This document shows, one piece after another, positions 13,101 to 24,840 of a DNA stretch of 64,000 nt. Under the pieces are notes generated by a model. The model saw only the letters and a list, made by a program, of their open reading frames with translations, searched no databases and was not told the DNA's origin. The stretch spans positions 19,359 to 83,358 of the forward strand of contig SZWC01006719.1 in the NCBI GenBank assembly GCA_023375785.1, in the 5' to 3' direction. Made by a program: the position numbers and the translations under genes. The stretch comes from Penium margaritaceum (lineage: Eukaryota; Streptophyta; Zygnematophyceae; Desmidiales; Peniaceae). The stretch's first letter is position 1, and each line of letters starts with the position of its first letter.

Positions 13101-16100
13101 AGTGAGTGTGAGAGTGTGAGAGTATGAGAGTTTGAGTGTGAGACTGTGAGAGTGTGAGAGTGTGAGTGTGAGACTGTGACAGTGTGAGAGTTTTACAATA
13201 TGAGAGTGTGAGTGTTGAAGCGTGAGAGTGTGAGAGTATGAGAGTGTGAGAGTGTACGAGTGTGAGAGTGTGAGAGTGTGAGAGTGTGAGAGTGTGAGAG
13301 TGTGAGAGTGTGAGCATGTGAGAGTGTGAGATTGCGGGAGTGCGAGAGTGTGAGAGTGTGAGAGTGAGAGTGTGAGTGTGAGAGTGTGAGAGTGTGAGAG
13401 TGTACGAGTGTGAGAGTGTGAGAGTGTGAGAGTGTGAGAGTGTGAGAGTGTGAGAGTGTGAGCATGTGAGAGTGTGAGATTGCGGGAGTGCGAGAGTGTG
13501 AGAGTGTGAGAGTGAGAGTGTGAGTGTCAGAGTGTGAGATTTTGAGAGTGTGGGTGTGTGAAAGTGTGAGAGTGTGAGTGTGAGTGTGAGAGTGTGAAAG
13601 CGTGAGAGTGTGAGTGTGAGTGTGAGAGTGTGAGAGTGTGAGTGTGAAAGTGTGAGAGTGTGAGAGTGTTAGTGTGAGAGTGTCCGAGTGTGAGAGTGTG
13701 AGAGTGTGAGAGCTTAAGATTGTGAGAGTGTTATTGTGAGAGTGTGAGAGTGTGAGAGGTTGGGAGTCTGAGTGTAAGGGTGACAGTGAGAGTGTGAGAG
13801 TGTAAGAGTGTGAGAGTATGAGTGTGAGAGTGAGAGTGTGATAGTGGAGAGTTTGAATGTGTGAGAGTGTTAGAGTGTGAGAGTGTGGGAGTGTAAGAGT
13901 GTGAAAGTGTGAGAGTGTGAGAGTGTGAGAGTGCAAGAGTGTAAGTGTGAGAGTGTGAGAGTGTGAGAGTGAGAGTGTGAGAGTATGAAAGTGTGAGAGT
14001 GTGAGAGTGTGAGAGTAGGAGAGTGTAAGAGTGTGAGAGTGTGAGAGTGTGAGAGTATGAGAGTGTGAGAGTGTGAGTGTAAGAGTGTGAGAGTCTAAGA
14101 GTGTGAGAGTGTGAGAGTATGTGAGTGTGAGAGTGTGAGATTGTGAGTGTGAGAGTGAGTGTGTGACAGTGTGAGAGTTTGAGTGTGTAAGAGTGTGAGA
14201 GTGTGAGAGTGTGAGTGTGAGAGTGCAAGAGTGTGAGTGTAAGAATGTGATCGTGTGAGAGTGTAAGAGTGAGAGTGTGAGAGTATGAGAGTGTGAGAGT
14301 GTGCGAGTGTGAGAGTTTTGCAATATGAAAGCAAGAGTGTGAGAGTGTGAGAGTATGAGAGTGTGAGTGTGAGACTGTGCGAGTGTGAGAGTGTGATAGT
14401 GTGAGTGTGAGACTGTGAGAGTGTGAGAGTGTGAAAGTATGAGCATTTTTCAATATGAGAGTGAGAGTGTGAGAGTGTGAGAGTGTGAGATTATGAGTGT
14501 GTGAGAGTGTAAGAGTGTGAGAGTATAAGAGTGTGAGAGTGTGAGAGTGTGAGAGTGTGAGAGTATGAGAGTGTGAGAGTTTGAGCATGTGAGAGTGTTA
14601 GATTGTGAGAGTACGAGAGTGTGAGAGTGTGAGAATGTGAGAGTGAGAGTGTGAGTATCAGAGTGTGATAGTGTGAGAGTATGGTTGTGTGAGAGTGTCT
14701 GAGTGTGAGAGTGTGAGAGTGTGAGTGTGAGAGTGTGAGTGTGTGAGAGTGTGAGAGTGTGTGAGCGTGAGTGTGAGAGTGTGAGAGTATGAGAGTGTAA
14801 GAATGGGAGAGTGTGAGATGTTGAGAGTGTGAGAGTGTGAGCGATTGAGAGGGTGAGAGTGAGATTGTGAGAGTGTGAGACTGTGAGACTGTGAGAGTGT
14901 GAGAGTGTGAGAGTGTGAGAGTGCGAGATCGCAAGAGAGTGAGTGCGAGAGTGCTTGAGTGCGAGAGTGCGAGAGTGGGAGAGTGCGAGAGTGCGAAGTG
15001 CAAAAGTGCGAGTGTGAGAGTGTGAAAGTGTGAGAGTGTGAGTGTAAGAGTCTGAGAGTGTGAGAGTGTCAGAGTGTGAGAGTGTGAGAGTGCGAGAGTG
15101 CGAGAGTGTGAGACTGTGAGAGTGTGAGAGTGTGAGAGGGAGAGTGTGAGTGTGAGAGTGTGAGAGCTTAAGAGTATGAGAGTGTGAGTGTGAGAGTGTG
15201 AGACTGTGAGAGTATGAGAGTGGCAGAGTGCGAGAGTGCCAGAGTTCCAGAGTGCGAGACTGCAAGAGAGCAAGTGCAAGAGTACTTGAGTGGAGAGTGC
15301 GAGACTGCGAGACTGCGAGACTGCGAGTGTAAGAGTGTGAGAGTGTGAGAGTGTGAGAGTGTAAGAGTGTCAGAGTCTGAGAGTGCGAGAGAGTGAGAGT
15401 GTGAGAGTGTGCAAGTGTGAGAGTGTGAGAGTGTGAGAGTGTGAGAGTGCGAGGGTGACAGAGTGCTAGAGTGCGAGATTGCAAGAGAGCGAGTGCGAGA
15501 GTGCTAGAGTGCGAGAGTGCAGGAGTGTGAGAGTGCGAGAGTGCAAGAGTCCGAGTGTGAGGGCGGAGAGTGTGAGAGTGTGAGAGTGTAAGAGTGTCAA
15601 AGTGTGAGAGTGTAAGAGTGTGAGTGTGAGCGTGTGAGAGGTTGAGAGTGTGAGAGTGTGAGAGTATTAGAGTGTGAGAGTGTGAGTGTGAGAGCGTGAG
15701 AGAGTGAGAGTGTGAGAGTGTGAGTGTGAAAGTGTGAGAGTGAGAGTGTGAGAGTGTGAGAGTGTGAGAAGGTGAGAGTGTGAGAGTATGAGAGTATGAG
15801 AGTGTGAGAGTGTGAGAGTGTGAGAGTACGAGAGTGTGAGTGTGTAGAAGTGTGGGAGTGTCAGAGTGTAAGAGTGTGAGTGTGAGAGTGAGAGTGTAAG
15901 ACTGTGAGAGTGTGAGAGTGTGAGAGAGTGTATGAATGTGAGAGTGTGACAGTCTTAGGGTGTTAAAGTGTGAGATTGTAGGAGTGTGAGAGTGTGAGAA
16001 TGTGAGAGTGTGAGTGTGAGAGTGTGAGAGTGTGAGAGTGTGAGAGTAAGTGTGAGAGTGTGAGAGTGTGAGAGTTTGAGAGTGAGTGTGAGAGTGTGAG

Positions 16101-16410
16101 AGTGGGAGAGTGTGAGAGTGTGAGAGTATGAGTGTAAGAATGTGAGAGTGTGAGTGTGTGAGAGTGTGAGAGTGTGAGAGCGTGAGAGTGTGAGAGTGTG
16201 AGATTGTGAGAGTATGAGAGTGTGAGTGTGAGAGTGTGAGAGTGTCATAGTGTGAGATTGTGAGAGTGTGAGAGTGCGAGAGTGTGAGAGTGTGAGAGTG
16301 TGAGAGTGTGAGAGTATGAGAGTGTGAGTGTGAGAGTGTGAGAGTGTCATAGTGTGAGATTGTGAGAGTGTGAGAGTGCGAGAGTGTGAGAGTGTGAGAG
16401 TGTGAGAGTA

Positions 16411-16461
16411 NNNNNNNNNNNNNNNNNNNNNNNNNNNNNNNNNNNNNNNNNNNNNNNNNNN
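16411..16461. other. Assembly gap, 51 N
   Basis: A run of 51 N inside the satellite. The sequence immediately left of it carries a tandem duplication at an offset of about 102 bp (the GTGTCATAGTGTGAGATTG block near 16,242 and again near 16,344). The assembler may therefore have collapsed or mis-joined repeats here, and true array length across this point is not knowable from the window. Confidence 0.98.
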
Positions 16462-18490
16462 GAGAGTGTGAGAGTGTGAGAGTGTGAGAGTGTGAGAGTG
16501 AGAGTGAGTGTGAGAGTGTGAGTGTGTGAGAGTGTGAGTATAAGAGTGTTAGTGGTAGTGTGAGAGTGTGAGAGTGTGAGGGTGTGAGAGTGTCAGAGAA
16601 TGAGAGTTTGTGAGTTTGAGTGAGAGCGTGAGAGTGTGATTGTGTGAGAGTGTAAGAGTGTTAGAGTGTGAGTGTGAGAGTGTGGAAACTGTGAGAGTGA
16701 GAGGGTGAGATTGTGAGAGTGGGAGAGTGTGAGAGTGTGAGAGTGTGAGAGTGTAAGAGTGTGCGAGTGTGGGAGTGTGAGAGTGTGAGAGTGTGCGAGT
16801 GTAAGAGTGAGAGTGTGAGAGTGTGAGAGTGGCTGAGTGTGAGAGTTCAAGAGTGCGAGTGTTAGAGTGTGAGAGTGTTAGTGTGAGGGTGTGAGAGTGT
16901 GAGAGTGTGAGAGTGTGAGAGTGGGAGAGTATGAGAGTGTGAGAGTGTGAGTGTGTGAGTGTGTGAGAGTGTGAGAGTGTAAGAGTGTTAGAGTGTGAGA
17001 GTGTTAGTGTGAGGGTGTGAGAGTGTGAGAGTGTGAGAGTGTGAGAGTGGGAGAGTATGAGAGTGTGAGAGTGTGAGTGTGTGAGTGTGTGAGAGTGTGA
17101 GAGTGTGAGAGTGTGAGTGTGAGCGTGTGAGAGTATGAGAGCGTGAGAGTGTGAGAGTGTAAGAGTGTGAGTGTGAGATTGTGAGAGTGTGAGAGTGAGA
17201 TTGTGAGAGTGTGAGAGTGTGAGAGTGTGAGAGTGAGAGTGTGAGAGTGTGAGAGTGGCTGAGTGTGAGAGTTCAAGAGTGCGAGTGTTAGAGTGTGAGA
17301 GTGTTAGTGTGAGGGTGTGAGAGTGTGAGAGTGTGAGAGTGTGAGAGTGGGAGAGTATGAGAGTGTGAGAGTGTGAGTGTGTGAGTGTGTGAGAGTGTGA
17401 GAGTGTGAGTGTGAGCGTGTGAGAGTATGAGAGCGTGAGAGTGTGAGAGTGTAAGAGTGTGAGTGTGAGATTGTGAGAGTGTGAGAGTGAGATTGTGAGA
17501 GTGTGAGAGTGTGAGAGTGTGAGTGTGAGCGTGTGAGAGTATGAGAGCGTGAGAGTGTGAGAGTGTAAGAGTGTGAGTGTGAGATTGTGAGAGTGTGAGA
17601 GTGAGATTGTGAGAGTGTGAGAGTGTGAGAGTGTGAGAGTGTGAGAGTGTGAGAGTGTGAGAATGTGAGTGTGAGAGTGTGAGAGTGTGAGAATGTGCGA
17701 GTGTGAGAGTATGAGATTGTGAGAGTTTGAGAGTGTGAGAGTGTGAGAGTGTGAGATTGATCGTGTGAGTGTGAGTGTGTGAGAGTGTGAGTGTTTGAGG
17801 GTGTGAGTGTGAGATTGTAAGAGTGTGAGTGTGAGTGTGAGAGGGTGAAAGTGTGAGAGTCAAAGAGTGTGAGAGTGTGAGAGTGTGCGATTATGAGAGT
17901 GGGAAAGTACGAGAGTCCTAGAGTGTGAGATTGCAAGAGAGCATGTGCGAGAGTGCAAGGGTGCAAGAGTGCGAGAGTGCGTGAGTGTGAGAGTGCGAGA
18001 GTGCGAGAGTGCGAGAGTGCAAGAGTGTTAGAGTGTGAGAGTTTGGTAGTGTCAAAGTGTAAGAGTGTCAAAGTGTGAGAGTGTGAGAGTGTGACAGTAT
18101 GAGATTTTGAGAGTGTGCGAGTGTGAGTGTGAGAGTGTGAAAGTGTGAGAGTGGGAGACTGTGAGAGTGTGTGAGTGTGAGAGTGTGAGAGAGTGAGAGT
18201 GTGAGAGTGTGACAGTATGAGATTTTGAGAGTGTGCGAGTGTGAGTGTGAGAGTGTGAAAGTGTGAGAGTGGGAGACTGTGAGAGTGTGTGAGTGTGAGA
18301 GTGTGAGAGAGTGAGAGTGTGAGAGTGTGAGAGTGCGAAAGTTTGAGAGTGTGTGAGTGTGAGAGTGTTAGAGTGTGAGAGTGTGAGAGTGTGAGAGTGT
18401 GTGAGTGTGAGAGTGTGAGAGTTTGGGAGTGTGAGAGTGTGAGAGTGGAAGAGTGTGAGAGTGTGAGAGTCTGAAAGTGTGAGAGTTTGA

Positions 18491-19354
18491 GAGTGTGAGA
18501 GTGTGAGAGTGTGAGATTGTGAGAGTGTGAGCATGTAAGAGTGTGTGAGTGCGAGAGAGCGAGAGTGTGAGAGTGTGAGAGTGTGAGATTGTGAGAGTGT
18601 GAGCATGTAAGAGTGTGTGAGTGCGAGAGAGCGAGAGTGTGAGAGTGTGAGAGTGTGAGATTGTGAGAGTGTGAGCATGTAAGAGTGTGTGAGTGCGAGA
18701 GAGCGAGAGTGTGAGAGTGTGAGAGTGTGAGATTGTGAGAGTGTGAGCATGTAAGAGTGTGTGAGTGCGAGAGAGCGAGAGTGTGAGAGTGTGAGAGTGT
18801 GAGATTGTGAGAGTGTGAGCATGTAAGAGTGTGTGAGTGCGAGAGAGCGAGAGTGTGAGAGTGTGAGAGTGTGAGATTGTGAGAGTGTGAGCATGTAAGA
18901 GTGTGTGAGTGCGAGAGAGCGAGAGTGTGAGAGTGTGAGAGTGTGAGATTGTGAGAGTGTGAGCATGTAAGAGTGTGTGAGTGCGAGAGAGCGAGAGTGT
19001 GAGAGTGTGAGAGTGTGAGATTGTGAGAGTGTGAGCATGTAAGAGTGTGTGAGTGCGAGAGAGCGAGAGTGTGAGAGTGTGAGAGTGTGAGATTGTGAGA
19101 GTGTGAGCATGTAAGAGTGTGTGAGTGCGAGAGAGCGAGAGTGTGAGAGTGTGAGAGTGTGAGATTGTGAGAGTGTGAGCATGTAAGAGTGTGTGAGTGC
19201 GAGAGAGCGAGAGTGTGAGAGTGTGAGAGTGTGAGATTGTGAGAGTGTGAGCATGTAAGAGTGTGTGAGTGCGAGAGAGCGAGAGTGTGAGAGTGTGAGA
19301 GTGTGAGATTGTGAGAGTGTGAGCATGTAAGAGTGTGTGAGTGCGAGAGAGCGA
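18491..19354 (+). repeat. 72-bp higher-order repeat, 12 copies
   Basis: Twelve tandem copies of a 72-bp unit made of nine octamers: three GAGTGTGA, GATTGTGA, GAGTGTGA, GCATGTAA, GAGTGTGT, GAGTGCGA and GAGAGCGA. The marker GCATGTAAGA recurs every 72 bp from 18,531 to 19,323. Copies look identical by eye, implying recent amplification. Related single copies occur at about 9,500, 11,000, 11,360, 20,330 and 20,890. Confidence 0.95.
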
Positions 19355-19684
19355 GAGTGTGAGAGTGTGAGAGTGTGAGTGAGAGTGTGAGAGTGTGAGA
19401 GTGGGTGAGTGTGAGAGTGTAAGTGTGCAAGTGTTAGAGTGTGAGAGTATTAGTGTGAGAGTGTAAGAGTTTCAAAGTGTGAGAGTGTGAGAGTGTGAAC
19501 GTGTGAAAGTGTAAGAGTGGGAGAGTGGGAGAGTGTGAGAGTGTGAGAGTGTGAGAGTGGGAGTGTGTGAGAGTGTGAGAGTGTGAGAGTGGGAGAGTGT
19601 GAGAGTGTGAAAGTGTGAGAGTGTGAGAGTGAGAGTGTGAGAGTGTAAGAGTGTGAGAGTGTGCGAGTGTGAGAGTGAGAGTGT

Positions 19685-19988
19685 GAGAGAGTGAGAGAGT
19701 GAGAGAGTGAGAGAGTGAGAGAGTGAGAGAGTGAGAGAGTGAGAGAGTGAGAGAGTGAGAGAGTGAGAGAGTGAGAGAGTGAGAGAGTGAGAGAGTGAGA
19801 GAGTGAGAGAGTGAGAGAGTGAGAGAGTGAGAGAGTGAGAGAGTGAGAGAGTGAGAGAGTGAGAGAGTGAGAGAGTGAGAGAGTGAGAGAGTGAGAGAGT
19901 GAGAGAGTGAGAGAGTGAGAGAGTGAGAGAGTGAGAGAGTGAGAGAGTGAGAGAGTGAGAGAGTGAGAGAGTGAGAGAGTGAGAGAGT
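19685..19988 (+). repeat. Homogeneous GAGAGAGT array, 38 copies
   Basis: Thirty-eight perfect copies of GAGAGAGT (304 bp), a purine-rich derivative of the satellite octamer. The array lies between two nearly identical 100-bp segments, 19,401-19,500 and 20,041-20,140. These differ at about three positions and have an offset of 640 bp (80 octamers), so the array sits inside a direct-repeat bracket. Confidence 0.95.
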
Positions 19989-21148
19989 GAGAGTGTGAGA
20001 GAGTGAGAGTGGGAGAGAGTGAGAGTGTGAGAGTGTGAGAGTGGGTGAGTGTGAGAGTGTAAGTGTGCAAGGGTTAGAGTGTGAGAGTATTAGTGTGAGA
20101 GTGTAAGAGTGTCAAAGTGTGAGAGTGTGAGAGTGTGAAAGTATGAGAGAAGAGATGGTGAGAGTGTGCGAGTGTGAGAGTTTTAGAATGGGAGAGTGAG
20201 AGTGTGACAGTGTGACAGTGTGAAAGTGTGAGTGTAAGAGTATGAGAGTGTGAGAGTGTGAGAGTACAAGAGTGTGACAGTGGTAGAGTATGAGAGTATG
20301 AGAGTGTGAGAGTGTGAGTGTGAGAGTGTGAGATTGTGAGAGTGTGAGCATGTAAGAGTGTGTGAGTGTGAGAGAGCGAGAGTGTGAGAGTGTGAGAGTG
20401 TGAGAGTGTGAGAGTGTGAGCATGTGAGAGTGTGAGAGAGCGAGAGTGCGAGAGTGCGAGAGTTTGAGAGTGTGAGAGTGTGAGAGTGTGAGAGTGAGAG
20501 TGTGGGTGTGAGAGTATGAGAGGGTGAGAGTGTGAGAGTGTGAGTGTGAGAGTGTGAGAGTCTGAGAGTGTGAGATTGTGAGAGTGTGCGAGTGTGAGAG
20601 TGCCAGAATGCCAGAGTGCGAGATTGCAAGAGAGCGAGAGAGTGAGTGCTAGAGTGCAAGAGTGCGAGAGTGGGAGAGAGCAAGAAGCTTAAGATTGTGA
20701 GAGTGTTAGTGTGAGAGTGTGAGAGTGTGAGAGTTTGAGAGTGTGAGTGTGAGAGTGAGAGTGTGAGAGTTTGTGAGTGTGACAGTGTGAAAGTGTGAGT
20801 GTGAGAGTATGAGAGTGTGAGAGTGTGAGTGTACAAGTGTGTGACATTGGTAGAGTATGAGAGTATGAGAGTGTGAGAGTGTGAGAGTGTGAGATTGTGA
20901 GAGTGTGAGCATGTAAGAGTGTGTGAGTGCGAGAGAGCGAGAGTGTGAGAGTGTGAGAGTATGAGAGTGTGAGAGTGTGAGCATGTGAGAGTGTGAGAGA
21001 GCGAGAGTGCGAGAGTGCGAGAGTTCGAGAGTGTGAGAGTGTGAGAGTGTGAGAGTGTGAGAGTGAGAGTGTGGGTGTGAGAGTATGAGAAGGTGAGAGT
21101 GTGAGAGTGTGAGTGTGAGAGTGTGAGAGTCTGAGAGTGTGAGAGTGT

Positions 21149-21308
21149 GAGAGAGCGAGAGTGCGAGAGAGCGAGAGTGCGAGAGAGCGAGAGTGCGAGA
21201 GAGCGAGAGTGCGAGAGAGCGAGAGTGCGAGAGAGCGAGAGTGCGAGAGAGCGAGAGTGCGAGAGAGCGAGAGTGCGAGAGAGCGAGAGTGCGAGAGAGC
21301 GAGAGTGT
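21149..21308 (+). repeat. 16-bp array GAGAGAGCGAGAGTGC, 10 copies
   Basis: Ten tandem copies of a 16-bp dimer carrying two CpG sites per unit. The last copy ends GT instead of GC. The array is bracketed by two identical 78-bp segments at 21,067-21,144 and 21,341-21,418 (offset 274), beginning GAGTGTGGGTGTGAGAG. A third, slightly different copy of that flank lies near 20,491. Confidence 0.92.
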
Positions 21309-24009
21309 GAGAGTGTGAGAGTGTGAGAGTGTGAGAGTGAGAGTGTGGGTGTGAGAGTATGAGAAGGTGAGAGTGTGAGAGTGTGAGTGTGAGAGTGTGA
21401 GAGTCTGAGAGTGTGAGATTGTGAGAGTGTGCAAGTGTGAGAGTGCTAGAGTGCCAGAGTGCGAGATTGCAAGAGAGCGAGTGGGAGAGTGCTAGAGTGC
21501 AAGAGTGCGAGAGTGGGAGAGTACGAGAAGCTTAAGAGTGTGAGAGTGTTAGTGTGAGAGTGTGAGAGTGTGAGAGTTTGAGAGTGTGAGTGTGAGTGTG
21601 AGAGTGAGAGTGTGAGGGTGTAAGAGTGGGAGAGTGTGAGAGTTTGTGAGTGTGAGAGTGCAAGAGTCTGAGTGTGAGAGTGTAAGAGTGTGAGAGAAAA
21701 AGATTGTGAGACTGTGAGAGTGTGAGAGTGTGAGAGTGTGAGATTGTGAGGGTGTGAGTGTGAGAGTATGAGTGTGAGAGTGTGAGATTGTGAGTGTGAG
21801 AGTGCGTGTGTTAGATTTTGAGAGTGTGAGAGTTTGAGAGTGTAAGGGTGTGAGAGTGTGAGAGTGTGAGAGTGTGAGTGTGAGAGTGCAAGAGTGTGAG
21901 TGGAAGAGTGTGATCGTGTGAGAGTGTAAGAGTGTGAGAGTGTGCGAGAATGATTGTGTGAGAGTGTGAGAGTGTGAGAGAGTGAGAGTGTGAGAGGATG
22001 AGAGTGTGAGAGTGTGAGAGTATGAGACTGTGAGAGTGTGAGAGTGTGAGATCGTGAGTGTGAGACTGTGAGAGTGTGAGAGTGTGAGGGTGTGAGAATG
22101 TGAGAGTGTGAGAGTGTGAGAGTGTGAGAGTTTTACAACATGAGAGTGAGTGTGAGAGTCTGAGAGTATGAGAGTGTGAGTGTGAGTGTGAGACTGTGAG
22201 ATTGTGAGAGTGTGAGTGTGAGACTGTGAGAGTGTGAGAGTGTGAGAGTTTTGCAATGAGTGTGAGAGTGTGGGAGTATGAGAGTGTGAGAGTGTGAGAG
22301 TGTAAGAGTGTAAGAGTGTGAGAGTGTGAGAGTGTGACAGTGTGAGAGTGTGAGCATGTGAGAGTGAGAGTGCGAGAGTGTGAGAGTGTGAGAGTGAGAG
22401 TGTGAGTGTCAGAGTGTGAGATTGTGAGAGTGTGGGTGTGTGAGATTGTGAGAGTATGAGTGTGAGTGTGAGAGTGTGAAAGTGTGAGAGTGAGAGTTTG
22501 AGAGTGTGGGTGTGAGAGTGTGAGAGTGTGAGTGGGAGAGTGTGAGAGTGTGAGAGTGTGAGAATGTTACTGTGAGAGTGTGAGAGTGTGAGTGTGAGAG
22601 CTTAAGAGTGTGAGAGTGATAGTGTGAGAGTGTGAGAGTGTGAGAGTTTGGGAGTGTGACTGTAAGAGTGACAGTGAGAGTGTGAAAGTGTAAGAGTGTG
22701 AGAGTGTGAGTGTGAGAGTCAGAGTGTGAGAGTGGAGAGTTTGAATGTGTGAGAGTGTTAGAGTGTGACAGTGTGGGAGTTTAAGAGTGTGAAAGTGTGA
22801 AAGTGTGAGAGTTTGAGAGTGCAAGAGTGTGAGTGTGAGAGTGTGAGAGTGTGAGAGTATGAAAGTGTGAAAGTGTGGGAGTGTGAGAGTGTGAGAGTAG
22901 GAGAGTGTTAGAGTGTGAGAGTGTGAGAGTTTGAGAGTGTGAGAGTGTGAGTGTAAGAGTGTGAGAGTCTAAGAGTGTGAGAGTGTGAGAGTCTGTGAGT
23001 GTGAGAGGGTGAGTTTGAGAGTGTGAGATTGTGAGTGTGAGAGTGAGTGTTTGATAGTGTTAGAGTATGAGAGTTTGAGAGTGTAAGAGTGTGAGAGTGT
23101 GAGAGTGTGAGTGTGAGAGTGCAAGAGTGTGAGTGTAAGAGTGTGATCGTGTGAGAGTGTAAGAGTGTGAGAGTGTGAGAGTATGAGAGTGTGAGAGTGT
23201 GAGAGTGTGAGAGTTTGAGAGTGTGAGAGTGAGAGTGTGAGATTGTGAGAGTGTGAGGGTGTGAGAGTGTGAGAGTGTGAGTGTGAGACTGTGAGAGTGT
23301 GAGTGTGTGAGTGTGAGAGTGTGAGAGTTTTACAATATGAAAGCAAGAGTGTGAGAGTGTGAGAGTATGAGAGTGTGAGTGTGAGCCTGTGCGAGTGTGA
23401 GAGTGTGAGAGTGTGTGTGAGACTGTGAGAGTGTGAGAGTGTGAGAATGTGAGAGTGTGAGATTATGAGAGTTTTAGAGTGTGAGAGTGTGAGAGTGTAA
23501 GAGTGTGAGAGTTTGAGAGTATGAGAGTGTGAGTGTGTGAGAGTGTGAGAGTGTGAGAGTGTGAGTGTGAGAGTGTGAGTGTGTGAGAGTGTGAGAGTGT
23601 GAGAGTGTGAGAGTGTAAGAGTGTGAGAGTTTGAGAGTATGAGAGTGTGAGTGTGTGAGAGTGTGAGAGTGTGAGAGTGTGAGTGTGAGAGTGTGAGTGT
23701 GTGAGAGTGTGAGAGTGTGAGAGTGTGAGAGTGTGACTGTGAGAGTGTGAGAGTGTGAGAGTGTGACAGTGTGAAAGTGTGAGTGTATGAGAGTTTGAGA
23801 GTGTGAGCGATTGAGAGGGTGAGAGTGATATTGTGAGAGTATGTGAGTGTGAGAGTGTGACTGTGAGAGTGTGAGAGTGTGAGAGTGTGACAGTGTGAAA
23901 GTGTGAGTGTATGAGAGTTTGAGAGTGTGAGCGATTGAGAGGGTGAGAGTGATATTGTGAGAGTATGTGAGTATGAGAGTGTGAGAGTGTGAGAGTGTGA
24001 GAGTTTGAG

Positions 24010-24840
24010 AGTGCCAGATTGCCAAAGTGCGAGATTGCAAGAGAGTGAGTGCGAGAGTGCTAGAGTGCGAGAGTGCGAGTGTGCGAGAGTGCGAGAGTGC
24101 GAGAGTGCGAAGTGCGAAAGTGCAAGTGTGAGAGTATGACAGTGTGAAAGTGTGAGTGTAAGAGTCTGAGAGTTTGAGAGTGTCAGAGTGTCAAAATGTG
24201 AGAGTGCGAGAGTGTGAGACTGTGAGAGTGTGAGAGTGTGAGAGAGAGAGAGAGTGTGTGAGTGTGAAAGTGTGAGAGTGTGAGAGCTTAAGAGTATGAG
24301 AGTGTGAGTGTGAGAGTGTGAGAGTGTGAGAGTGTAAGAGTGTGAGAGTGCGAGAGTGCCTGAGTGCTAGAGTGCGAGATTGCAAGAGAGCATGTGCGAG
24401 AGTGCTTGAGTGGAGAGTGCGAGAGTGCGAGAGTGTGAGAGTGTGAGAGTGCGAGAGTGCCTGAGTGCTAGAGTGCGAGATTGCAAGAGAGCATGTGCGA
24501 GAGTGCTTGAGTGGAGAGTGCGAGAGTGCGAGAGTGTGAGAGTGCGAGTGAAAGAGTGTGATACTCTGAGTGTGAGAGTGTGAGAGTGTAAGAGTGTGAG
24601 AGTACGAGAGTGCCAGAGTGCTAGAGTGCGAGATTGCGCGAGAGCAAGTGCGAGAGTGGTTGATTGGAGAGTGCGAGATTGCGAGAGTGTGAGAGTGCGA
24701 GTGTAAGAGTGTGAGAGTGTGAGAGTGTGTAAGTGTGAGAGTGTGAGAGTACGAGAGTGCCAGAGTGCTAGAGTGCGAGATTGCGAGAGAGCAAGTGCGA
24801 GAGTGGTTGATTGGAGAGTGCGAGATTGCGAGAGTGTGAG
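24010..24840 (+). repeat. Cluster of the dispersed CpG-bearing cassette
   Basis: Five copies of a recurrent block of about 60-90 bp lie here. Its core octamers are GAGTGCCA, GAGTGCTA, GAGTGCGA, GATTGCAA and GAGAGCGA, followed by a 6-bp slip GTGCGA. The same block occurs near 2745, 3890, 4280, 5487, 5951, 7040, 7160, 8434, 11480, 11760, 14930, 15258, 15475, 17930, 20620, 21465, 26620, 27120, 27418, 28225, 29785, 35745 and 35969. It also occurs inverted near 38695, 39785 and 46880. In translation it is the stretch reading Cys-Asn-Leu-Ala-Leu-Trp-His-Ser. It is octamer-derived but conserved as a combination. Confidence 0.8.

Noticed and set aside
18491-19354. CRISPR-like array of regularly spaced repeats
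   Set aside because: Units are head-to-tail without unique spacers, made of satellite octamers, in a eukaryotic context with no cas genes.
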